A DNA stretch of 64,000 nt from Picochlorum sp. 'celeri' (lineage: Eukaryota > Chlorophyta > Trebouxiophyceae), in assembly GCA_010909725.1 (NCBI GenBank), contig JAACMV010000016.1, forward strand, positions 372,001-436,000, in the 5' to 3' direction. The position numbers and the translations under genes are program-made. This document shows, one piece after another, positions 25,242 to 34,210 of the stretch. The notes beneath the pieces are model-generated. The model did no database searches and had not been told where the DNA came from. It saw only the letters and a list, made by a program, of their open reading frames with translations. How positions within the stretch are numbered: the first letter of the stretch is position 1; each line of letters starts with the position of its first letter.

Positions 25242-27107
25242 ATGAGTTGTGAAAAGTGTTATAGCCTGAAGAGGGAAAATGAGGCATTAGGGAAGGAGTT
25301 GGAAGCGGCAGTGTTGGAGAGGGACTGTGCTGAAGAAGCGAAGCGCATTTTCCTTTCAAACACAAGCCACGAAATTCGGACCCCTCTGAATGGCATTATT
25401 GCTGCAACACAATTATTGAGGCAGACAAAACTGACACCTGAGCAGTATGATCTTCTCGGCATGGTTGAGGAATCAGGTTTGACCTTGTTGTCAGTCTTGG
25501 CTGACATTCTTGACTTTAGCTGTGTCAACCTCAGGCACGTGGCACTCGATAACAAGCGTGTTCTCATCCGCGATATAGTTGAACAGAGTATTGATAGCAT
25601 AGTGACAGAGGCGAATAATAACGGCATTCGGGTGACATATCGAGTTGGAAGTAATGCAGAATACAGGAGGATCTACGTCGATCCTGCTCGTCTGCGCCAA
25701 GTTTTATGTGCCTTGTTGAGTAACAGCGTCAAGTTTAACAAACCTGGGGGTGATATAACTGTATATTCAGACCTTATAACGCAAGACGGGAAGGAGTACC
25801 TTCAACTTGTCGTGAAAGATACTGGTGTTGGGATGACAGATGATGTCTGCAATAGATTGTTCAAGGAGTTTGTGCAAGGTGAAAGCTCAAGAACGAGAAA
25901 ATATGGAGGCTCTGGGCTTGGGTTGGCAATAGCATCAAAGATTGTTCACGCGATGGGAGGAAATATGTCAGTTGATACTGAAGTAAGCATTGGGTCAACA
26001 TTCACAGTGACCTTGCCCATGTTTGCAAGCCTGGAAGGTGCATCCAATGTGTATCCATCTGACGCTATGGAAACGGAGAGCGCCCGAGATTCTTCAAGCT
26101 GCGAAACGTATGCAGAAAACGATATAGACCACTCAAGGCATTGTGTTGAATGGACTGGAGATATGGAGCAAGAAAAACAAGAATTGGAGAATGTGTCATT
26201 CTTTGTGGATGTTCAGCATGAGGGTTTACGTGAGCAAGTGACAGAATTAGTGCTTGTTCACGGAGCAGCTGTGGTAGACAAGGAGGCGATGGGATCTCGT
26301 GCTGTAGATGTTTGGATTACAACATCAGACCAAGCAGGCACGGTGGTCGCTGGAGGGTGGCGCCGAAAACCTCTGATTGTCCTAGGAGAAAAGTCTGATA
26401 TACCTTTGGGAATATTGCCAATGGTCCATGTGGTCAGTATACCACTAAAATATCAAAAGATGCTGCTGGCAATACGCAGTGCCATCAGCGGAAGATTTGT
26501 TGATCCCACAAGGATTCCTTTGTATCGCGATGCAACGCTGTTGCATGGACATTGGGGAGGAAGCGGCTCATCTTCAAGCAACGAATCATCTGAGAACCAG
26601 TTCTGGTATCATCGTCGGAGTGTAGACAATAGCGAGTTATCTGCTCGAAAGTCTCAAAGTCTTATGAATTTGATGTCCACACCACCATCATCAAACAAGG
26701 TGACAGACAAAAGTCCCCCCGAAGCGATGAAAACTGACTGCCCTCGCATACTTGTTGCGGAAGATAATGAAATTAATGTCAAGGTAGTGACGAAGATCAT
26801 TCAGCATGTTCGTCCTGATGTTTTGATTGATGTTGTCTCCTCGGGTACCGAAGTGTTGCAAGTGACGGAGAGGATCAAATATGATTTGATCTTAATGGAC
26901 ATTCACATGCCTGAAATGGATGGATTAGAGGCAACAAAGCGCCTGATGAATAGAAAAAAGGCCTCAGAGCACCCTGCCATTGTCGCCCTTTCAGCTGATA
27001 CTCTTCAGGCACTCCCAGACCAGTGCATTGCCTTGGGCATGAAAGGCTTCGTCAGCAAGCCTTTTAAAGTGCAAGATGTCGAAAGGGTTTTATCACTCAT
27101 CAAATGA
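25242..27107 (+). CDS. soluble hybrid histidine kinase (HisKA-HATPase-REC)
   Basis: Intronless, 621 residues. After a short N-terminal coiled-coil-like stretch comes the dimerisation/phospho-acceptor helix FLSNTSHEIRTPLNG with His43. The ATPase domain has an N box (LLSNSVKFNKPGG), G1 (VVKDTGVGMTDD) and G2 (GSGLGLAI). After a degenerate middle region (about 300-430), a receiver domain sits at the C-terminus: ILVAEDNEIN, the phospho-acceptor Asp in LILMDIHMPEMDG, and the conserved Lys in GFVSKPF. All catalytic residues are present. There is no transmembrane segment, PAS, GAF or other recognised sensor, so it must sense through a partner or the uncharacterised middle. The middle (VQHEGLREQVTELVLVHG) may be a second, decayed receiver domain. 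Confidence 0.9.
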   Translation: MSCEKCYSLKRENEALGKELEAAVLERDCAEEAKRIFLSNTSHEIRTPLNGIIAATQLLRQTKLTPEQYDLLGMVEESGLTLLSVLADILDFSCVNLRHVALDNKRVLIRDIVEQSIDSIVTEANNNGIRVTYRVGSNAEYRRIYVDPARLRQVLCALLSNSVKFNKPGGDITVYSDLITQDGKEYLQLVVKDTGVGMTDDVCNRLFKEFVQGESSRTRKYGGSGLGLAIASKIVHAMGGNMSVDTEVSIGSTFTVTLPMFASLEGASNVYPSDAMETESARDSSSCETYAENDIDHSRHCVEWTGDMEQEKQELENVSFFVDVQHEGLREQVTELVLVHGAAVVDKEAMGSRAVDVWITTSDQAGTVVAGGWRRKPLIVLGEKSDIPLGILPMVHVVSIPLKYQKMLLAIRSAISGRFVDPTRIPLYRDATLLHGHWGGSGSSSSNESSENQFWYHRRSVDNSELSARKSQSLMNLMSTPPSSNKVTDKSPPEAMKTDCPRILVAEDNEINVKVVTKIIQHVRPDVLIDVVSSGTEVLQVTERIKYDLILMDIHMPEMDGLEATKRLMNRKKASEHPAIVALSADTLQALPDQCIALGMKGFVSKPFKVQDVERVLSLIK

Positions 27108-27240
27108 CGCTTGACTTGCCGCAATTCGTAATGCATCCTCTGATTTGATCTTCGAATTTGATTTGATTTGATACGATTCTTTTATCTGAGCATTGGTAGC
27201 AAACACATTTAAATAAAAAATGCATTGAAAATAGGACAGT

Positions 27241-27723
27241 ATGACACATGAAATTGCTCTGGCAACTCTGAATAAATACAGAAAGCTTTTGCGACTGATA
27301 AAACGTCTGCCGAAAGAGGAAGCGCGGCTGCAAGCAGTGCAGGAAGCTCGAACCGAGTTCCAAAAGCACAAAACAGCTCCTGAAGGCGAAGCAGACAGGC
27401 TGAGGGAAAAACTAGATGATAAAATTAGATATTTAAGAATAGTGACACCGAAACAGCCAGGTGATGCGGATAATATAGAGGAATCTACGGTATTTGTTGT
27501 TCGAGACGGCAAGGTTGTTGAGGGAACTGCAGCACGGGTGAGCAGGTGCGTGATTGGTAGCGCTCTTGTGGGTTTATGACAATGTGGTGAACGAGAGTTA
27601 GCCATGTGTAGGGTGGCGGATGGGAAAATGAGCATGTCAGAGGCACAGGAGAGACATCAAAGTTTGTTGCGCAGGCAATACTTTGGTAGAGAGCCACCAC
27701 GATATGATCCATCTAAATTTTGA
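27241..27723 (+). CDS. small LYR-motif-like protein, probably mitochondrial
   Basis: Two exons: 27241-27545 and 27612-27723, with a 66-nt intron (AG|GTGCGT donor, phase 2). The product is 138 residues. The start MTHEIALATLNKYRKLLRLIKRLP has the helix and Tyr-Arg of Complex1_LYR proteins, followed by EARTEFQKHK, where these proteins have a conserved Phe. The Leu of LYR is Lys here (NKYRKLL), so membership is probable, not certain. LYR proteins act as assembly factors or subunits of mitochondrial complexes and bind acyl-ACP or the Fe-S co-chaperone. Exon 2 adds a tail ending RQYFGREPPRYDPSKF. Its 3' end lies 42 bp from that of the strawberry-notch gene. Confidence 0.65.
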
Positions 27724-27765
27724 GGCCTGGTCCATAGATATATATCTGACATGAAAAAGAAAGAT

Positions 27766-30700
27766 CTAAGATAAATCAACAAATTCATTTTCGATGAGAT
27801 ACTCAATCGCTTGGTTAAGAGAGTTGTTTGATCTGGCAAGAGCTCTCTTTGCCTGAGTTTCTGAAAATCCCATCTCTTGGATCTTTCCAATGGTGGATGG
27901 AGATATTTCTGCGCGAGCCTTTTTTGAAAGTGATCCATTCGAGTTTAATTTTCCAAAGAAACTCTTGATCGATCTCTGGGGCTCCACAAAAGCTCTTTTC
28001 ATGTATCCTGGATTGATTGGGGTAACAGCTTCTATCATTGATGACCTCTGGCTTTGACTCGGCGCCCCTGATGTCTGCTTTGACTCGAGAATTTCTATAA
28101 CCTCTGGTAGAATACGTCTAGGGTATCTCAGACCTACAACGCTCTGCCCACTGTCATCCAAAGAGTCTATTCGCAACACTCGCATGCTTCTCTCAATACG
28201 GGTCAGTGTTCTCTCATGCCTGTGCAAGACAGCTTCAAGGATATCCCATATTCTTACGACTGATCCAGAAAGTAATGTAGTGGGAAGTAGACGGCGGCCA
28301 ACAGTGCATTTGGATCCCAATTGGCAACCACCTCCGTGGATGCATGTTGCTTGTGAGGTCTCATATGAACTTTCCCATCTTTCTTTTGCAGAATCTGGAG
28401 AGATGCTCATGTATTTCGATTTAATTTCATGCTCAAATAATTCGGATGTTGACTTCCCTGTTGCTGGACGAATGATGCCGAATTTCTTCGTAGTCTCATT
28501 CAGAATAATCAAACAGACTGGATGAATAGAGCTTCCACGCAAAGGTCTCTTGGACTGGTAAAAGCCATTTCGTTCAATCTCAGTGGATTGAGACCCCAGT
28601 AAAGATAAAGCTTCGTCCCAAGATGTCCCTCGATCTATTAGAAGGTCATGCCGAATCGTCTCTAGTCCAGAGGTGCCATCCTGCCACAATGCAATTGGAT
28701 CCCTTTCTCTAGACACTTTTGAAAAGGATATCTGTCCTTCCGCATACATTTCCCGTCTCATCTCTTCATTTAATATTGCTTCGAAATACGAAAATAACAT
28801 CTGCTGATCCCGGAGTGGGATAGCTAAGAGTCGATTCAGGAACTTTTTGATGACATCGCTCTCTCCAGACTTTCTTGAGGTCCGTGGCACTTCCAATCCC
28901 ATATCGTCAATCAATTTCTTCATATCAGCATGTACGCTTGCTATATTGCTCTGTTTACTACCTTGCAGTAAATCAAATATACTTGGCGAGATTCCTGGAT
29001 GGAGAACTGGTGCCTGTGCTAAAATATGATCAAACATGATTCTCAAAGCTCTTTTCCCAGCAGGAGAATCGTAATGAAACGACTGCATGTTGAACCCTGA
29101 AGCTCTCCTATCTCCACGAGTCAGGGCACCTAGAGATTGCAATCGTTTCGCTACAGCTGCAGCAAACCGTTTCTCTCCTCCAACATTTGTAAATACGAGT
29201 CTATACACTGGAGCAGAGGCTTGGTTGGATCTATGAGATCGACCCATCTGCTGGATGGCTTTGTCAGCACTCCAGGGAAGTTCAATCGTATAATGGATTC
29301 TTCTCCTTTGATTACTGACCTTGCGTGATGCATGGAGAGAAATTCCTGTGGATGCCGCATCAGAAACTATGGCAACCAATTTTTTCCCATCATTGAACAA
29401 CTGATTCTCCCGAACATTGATGGAGTCAATTTCGGAATCTGAAGCTCTTAGCTCATATTTCCAAGAATTTTTTGATTCTTTGATCAATCGACCGCGCCGA
29501 CCCGTCAATTCTGCAACATGTTCAGGCCCCCCAAGCCCATCTATTAATTCATCCAGAAAGTTCCCTGGCAGATTTGCTGACAAAATGCTCTCTACCAAGG
29601 CATCGCGCTTCTCTCTAACCATGTCAGCAGCAGCAGCCGATACATTCTTGTCCTTCCCCAGAGGAAAGTGATTCCTTACTACATTGAGTAAAATTTTCCG
29701 TGTCACTGACACCAAGTTGTATGATCTCCCTGGTTTTAAATCCAGGCTCTCAACAGCAGCCTCTCCAGTGCTTTGTAATCCAATGACTATAGCGTATCCT
29801 TGTTCTAAAGATTGTTTTGCTTCCTGTATAACAGAGTCCACCTTCATAGATACACACAAAATTTTAAAAAATCGCTGTACGCTTCCCCAAAATGCTCTAT
29901 TCCATGCGTTATCAGATCCTGTGAGAGCTGCTGCCTCCTCCATACCATCTTTGATGTCACTCAAAAGAGCCACAGCACCATCATACATTGCCACTTGGCT
30001 CTCAGAGAGATTTACTTGCATATCTTCAAACTCAGCCCCTGCATATGAGAAGTTCCGAGCCACATAAAAGCCATTCAGCTTCAATTCTTGTGCCAACATC
30101 TCCAAGAGGCTCATGTCCTTATTAGCCAACTTTGCCACCAAATCATCAAACGTCGCAAATGGAGTTCCAGGACCATATAGTTGTATACGAGACAGATATG
30201 CCATATTACGGATATCACTAATCCCTGTCGCAGAGCAGTACAAGACCCTGGCCTTTGGTAGAGACTTTTGAAGAGACAAAACAGAGCTTGCCACAAACGT
30301 GCCCTGACCATCCTTTGTTGACCCATGCTTTGCCTTGTGTGCTTCATCGAACACCAATACTCCATCCCAAGAATCTCCTCCTAGCCATTCAATAATCTGC
30401 CTCATACGCAAAGAATTGTTGTTCCTACTTGCCAGAGTTGCATATGTCGTAAACAAAATTCCCTGGCTGGGCTTGTTCAGCCTTTGCTCCAAATCTTGCA
30501 GACTCTTGATCACAGGAATGTGGGCTCCAAGATCCTTCATATCGCGGCATGCATCAAAGTATAAATCATTGGACGTCGATATCCACAAATGCTTGGATCT
30601 TCCCCTGAGGAAATTTTCCAGGATTGCAGCTGAAATCTGGCGACCCTTGCCTATGCCTGCACCATCTCCTATGCAAAACCCTGCACGCTCCCCCGATGGT

Positions 30701-30951
30701 AGAATTTCCTGATGCTTGGAACATGCATAGATGACCCCTTCAACCTGCAATGAGCTCAGAGACTGCCTGATCACAGCATCAGGCAACGCCAACTGATACT
30801 CTGTTTTGGGCAAGTCAACAGCCGCTAAAGAGGCCGACTCCACAACATCCCCAGGATGATCTAATTTCTCCACATCAATTCCATTCAGATTTTGGCAACG
30901 GTACCGTGAGAAGATTTCATCGGGGCTGGGAGTGTCCATTTTGAATTTCAC
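27766..30951 (-). CDS. strawberry notch (SBNO)-like helicase with C-terminal UBA domain
   Basis: Intronless, 1061 residues from MKFKM; an alternative ATG lies four codons downstream. The N-terminal AAA/helicase part has SLQVEGVIYACSKH and the P-loop-like GDGAGIGKGRQ, with VFDEAHKAK as Walker B. The C-terminal helicase part has VAIVSDAASTGISLH and the SBNO hallmark ELPWSADKAIQQMGRSHR. SBNO proteins are nuclear regulators of transcription linked to Notch and other signalling in animals. They also occur in plants and algae, where their role is less known. The last 45 residues (TIGKIQEMGFSETQAKRAL...AIEYLIENEF) form a UBA domain with the MGF loop. This suggests ubiquitin binding and is not part of animal SBNO. 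A Cys-rich segment (CIHGGGCQLGSKC) lies near residue 870. Confidence 0.9.
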   Translation of the reverse strand: MKFKMDTPSPDEIFSRYRCQNLNGIDVEKLDHPGDVVESASLAAVDLPKTEYQLALPDAVIRQSLSSLQVEGVIYACSKHQEILPSGERAGFCIGDGAGIGKGRQISAAILENFLRGRSKHLWISTSNDLYFDACRDMKDLGAHIPVIKSLQDLEQRLNKPSQGILFTTYATLASRNNNSLRMRQIIEWLGGDSWDGVLVFDEAHKAKHGSTKDGQGTFVASSVLSLQKSLPKARVLYCSATGISDIRNMAYLSRIQLYGPGTPFATFDDLVAKLANKDMSLLEMLAQELKLNGFYVARNFSYAGAEFEDMQVNLSESQVAMYDGAVALLSDIKDGMEEAAALTGSDNAWNRAFWGSVQRFFKILCVSMKVDSVIQEAKQSLEQGYAIVIGLQSTGEAAVESLDLKPGRSYNLVSVTRKILLNVVRNHFPLGKDKNVSAAAADMVREKRDALVESILSANLPGNFLDELIDGLGGPEHVAELTGRRGRLIKESKNSWKYELRASDSEIDSINVRENQLFNDGKKLVAIVSDAASTGISLHASRKVSNQRRRIHYTIELPWSADKAIQQMGRSHRSNQASAPVYRLVFTNVGGEKRFAAAVAKRLQSLGALTRGDRRASGFNMQSFHYDSPAGKRALRIMFDHILAQAPVLHPGISPSIFDLLQGSKQSNIASVHADMKKLIDDMGLEVPRTSRKSGESDVIKKFLNRLLAIPLRDQQMLFSYFEAILNEEMRREMYAEGQISFSKVSRERDPIALWQDGTSGLETIRHDLLIDRGTSWDEALSLLGSQSTEIERNGFYQSKRPLRGSSIHPVCLIILNETTKKFGIIRPATGKSTSELFEHEIKSKYMSISPDSAKERWESSYETSQATCIHGGGCQLGSKCTVGRRLLPTTLLSGSVVRIWDILEAVLHRHERTLTRIERSMRVLRIDSLDDSGQSVVGLRYPRRILPEVIEILESKQTSGAPSQSQRSSMIEAVTPINPGYMKRAFVEPQRSIKSFFGKLNSNGSLSKKARAEISPSTIGKIQEMGFSETQAKRALARSNNSLNQAIEYLIENEFVDLS

Positions 30952-31264
30952 AATTCGTCAGTCTGAAAGTCTCGAGCCTTCTATTTGAAGCATTCATCCA
31001 TTTTTACGACCTCATTTCATCCAATGATATTTTATTTATTGTTTCACAGGTGTTTTATTTTAATTTCGAATTATAACGAATGGTGCCTCTCTCTCATGGT
31101 TTCCCATTGAAGATTCTTCATGATGAAGAGTTTCCTTGATTGGTTTCATTGAGGATCCATCCTTGAACTCTTATGGATGTATTTACAATATGCCGAAATG
31201 ATTTCAGGAACGTTATGAGGGAAAAGAATGCTATATGCGTATTAATGACACTCGTGTAGGCGTT
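30952..31264. other. Intergenic, SBNO promoter and DUR3 3' flank
   Basis: About 310 bp of AT-rich sequence between the SBNO-like start and the DUR3 stop. No gene, RNA or notable repeat is seen. Confidence 0.5.
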
Positions 31265-33414
31265 CTACTTATCAGAATCGTCTGTTGGTGGGTCCATCCT
31301 TCCAAAAGACTTTGTTGGGAAAGCTTGCTGGGCGAGGATATCCTTGTCGAAATTAGTTGGTTCATCGTTTGGAGAGAGTGTGACCAAGCCCTTGAGGATG
31401 CTCCAGAGAGTGTCTCTTGACTCCCAGAGAGGTACAGAGAACCCGGCAATGGTAGCAGCAAGTCCCCAAATCAAAGACAGGATGACCCAAAAGGTGAAAT
31501 ATCCGACAGAGAACACACCAGCAGGCAACGTGAGGACTGGCCAAATGATGATAAGGACTGCAGAGAATCCCCATCCGGCGTATTTCATAATCTTGGCGGC
31601 CCTATTCATGGCTTGGCTGGAATCCTCTGGGGCGTCCACCTCCTTCTCCAGTCCATCTTCCTCAACAAGGGCAATTTCTCTGGTTGTCTGCCAGTCATAG
31701 TCCTGGGGCTTGATAAATGAAATCACGGCGCAGACAATGGCTGAGACAAATATCGCACACAAATTTCCACCAAGCATTGAGTAGTTCTCACCCAGCGTGT
31801 CAACTGTGATTTCCCCAAAGTGTGCCTGGGCAATGACAAGCCAGCACACGAGTCCAGAGATCAATCCGGAAATGGCTCCCACAATAGCGCCAGTGGCGGA
31901 AGCCTTTGACCAAGTGAGGCAGAAGTAAATTGGTGCAACAGCTCCTCCAATTGCAATTCCCATGAAAAGATATACCCATCCAAGACTCAATCCAATTTCA
32001 AAGAGAACAATGGCAAGCACTCCCATGAAAAGACCAAAACCAATGATACCCCACCTAGATACTTTCTTGATCTGATCTCCAGTAGCTTTTGGGTTGATAT
32101 AGGTACGGTAAATGTCATATGAAAACAAAGCGGAGACAGCAATCAATTCCGAGTTGGCTGTGGATGTAACAGCCATCAAGAGCATGATGGCAATCAACCA
32201 AGATCCAGCATTTCCAAGCAAGAATGTGGCTGTGGCTGGAGGAACAAGACCATTACCAGCTTCAGTGGCAGAGAGTGGAAGACCAGCAGCTCTAGAAGCC
32301 AATCCAAGAGAAGTGGCCAAAGTGAATGGAATAGAGAACCACATGAGACCACCCAAAAGATACCCCTTCCAAGAAGCAGATGGCTTGGATGCAATGGCTC
32401 CCATATAGTAGGACTGATCCACGAAAACAGTTCCAAAGTTTCCAATAATATTGATAATTCCAAAGATCAAGCCTCCCTGAGAATACATGGTAACGAAGGA
32501 TCCACCTTTGTTGTCTTGGACTGGCCCAAGCTTGAGATCTGCCACAGAGGGATACTCTGTTGCGTTTGCAGGAGCTGGTGTGGAAGTGAAGGTTTGCAAA
32601 TCATAGTACACATTGGATGGAGACCCAAGAGGATAATAGTTTCCTGCGTAGACGCACAGAGAGAAGAGGCACAGCATCACCAGAACATACCAAGAGTTGA
32701 TGCAGGAGGCCATGAATGTGGCCTTGAGTCCTCCGAGAGCAGTGTACAGAACCACTCCAATAGGAATCAGCATGCATGCGGCATAAAGATCCATTCCAGT
32801 CAATGCATTCATGACGGATGCACCTCCAAGCAAAAGCATAGACGTCACAATGATGTTGGTGACGATTCCAAAGACAAAGAAGACCTTGTGCGCTGTGTTA
32901 CCCCAGCGAGCTCTCACAATTTCCAACATGGTGTGAGCATTTGGTGCTTTTCTCTTGATTTCAACAGCAAGAATACCAAAGAGAATAATTTGAACAGTAG
33001 CTCCAGCAGCGTACCAGAAAGGCCCAGATACTCCATATTGCCAAGCAACGTTGGAACTCTGAAGCAATGTGGCAGCCCATGTCCACTGCGAGACAATGAC
33101 ATTGGCAATCAATCCAGTCTTCACACTTCTCCCAGCGGTATTGAATTGTTCCGATGAAGTACTAGCTCCAACGAATTTCCACTCGAGCCAAATCAAGCCA
33201 GATGTAATGATCGAGAAGATCACACCGAACAAGACCACCATGGAATATCCAGCGGCTGCATGCACAGAGAAGCGCCATCAATCAAAACACAAAATGAACT
33301 CAACTCCTAATGATGTATGGGCCACTTACATTGTGACAATGGTGCTTCTCCTCCAAAAAATGATGTACAGTAATCATACTGTGTCAGGCCAAACAAATTG
33401 GCTGGTCCCTGCAT
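31265..33414 (-). CDS. DUR3: DUR3-type urea/Na+(H+) symporter (SSS family)
   Basis: Two exons: 33414-33330 and 33255-31265. The intron is 33329-33256 (74 nt, T|GTAAGT donor, phase 1), giving about 691 residues. The first exon gives MQGPANLFGLTQYDYCTSFFGGEAPLSQ, and the junction leads directly into SAGYSMVVLFGVIFS, the first membrane helix. About 15 hydrophobic helices follow. The segment GPFWYAAGATVQIILFGILAVEIKRKAPNAHT is the hallmark DUR3 region (helix 2 and following loop); residue runs are quoted in part only. Other DUR3-like segments are YTALGGLKATFMASC and VTSTANSELIAVSALFSYDIYRTY. DUR3 is the high-affinity urea uptake protein of fungi, plants and green algae, at the plasma membrane. 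It is divergently paired with urea carboxylase, which fits co-regulated urea use. Confidence 0.94.
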
Positions 33415-34210
33415 GTTTGGAGAGGTGAAGCAGTCAGTGGATGCTTCCGCAAGCCTATGTGATTCGTTGTAAGCCAGCTCGTGCATGCCCTAAGGGCATG
33501 GACTGCCGCCGGCGCCATTACCATCCGGATACCATGGAAGTTTATCGGTAGAAGCAGTCAAAAAGTTTCACTAAACGAATAATGATGCACTGACAAAGGC
33601 GTACCTCTCCACTAGGGCACTGTGTTTCCGCCATGATAAAAATAGGAACGGGCTTTCAAGTTTCTCAGTGTCTGTGGCACGTGTCAGCAACGACAATATA
33701 TGAGAGCGGTAGCCACAGAGTAAATAAAATCTGTGGAATATTTATGATAATTTTGACCACGAAATACTTATTTTTCGTTTATCGTTGTCTTCCCCAACGC
33801 AGCCCTAGATCTGGGCAACCTGCGAGGTCAAACCGCCGTCATGCACGCGTACGGGGTAGGGCAAATTGCCCACCCTACAAAGGCCTCGTCTGATGGGAGA
33901 TGGTTCCAAAAGTCTCGGTAGTAGGCTAGGGTTTAGTTTGCCCTAACCCTAGGGCCAGAGAAAGAAATTGACAAGTCATCCACTATGAGGGCAATAGTGG
34001 CGGACAATCATGAAATAAACTTTTGTGATATCGGATCTCTTTTCTAGAAGTATTCTGAAAGTATTTTGCATCTGCCTGCACCACAAAGGAAGCAGCAAAT
34101 CAGGAAGCGAAACTTTTCTTGTCGTACGCTTTGCCACCGCCTTATATTGCAGTAGATCTGCCACAGCTGCAGCATTTCATTTCATATTGTATCTTTTGAA
34201 CTTTTTTTTG
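33415..34210. promoter_or_regulatory. Divergent DUR3 / urea carboxylase control region with short palindromes
   Basis: About 800 bp between two head-to-head urea genes. No gene is seen. Several short self-complementary elements lie here: CATGCCC-TAA-GGGCATG at 33484-33500; GCCCTAGATCTGGGC at 33802-33816; a nested hairpin GTAGGG...CCCTAC at 33856-33878 with GCAAATTGC inside; and CTAGGGTT...AACCCTAG at 33926-33952. The heptamer TGCCCTA or its complement TAGGGCA occurs at 33486-33492, 33857-33863 and 33939-33945, with partial copies at 33802 and 33950. The repeated motif in a shared promoter suggests a nitrogen-responsive element, but this is inference. Confidence 0.45.
33926..33952. repeat. CTAGGGTT/AACCCTAG palindrome upstream of urea carboxylase
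   Basis: CTAGGGTT (33926-33933) and AACCCTAG (33945-33952) are exact complements across an 11-nt spacer. The same arms occur in the promoter between the two allophanate hydrolase genes (38740-38762) and in GAPDH intron 2. Confidence 0.85.

Noticed and set aside
33480..33535. Possible tRNA or small structured RNA (CATGCCC-TAA-GGGCATG and GC-rich flank)
   Set aside because: No B-box (GGTTCRANNCC) or cloverleaf could be drawn; only a simple hairpin is visible.
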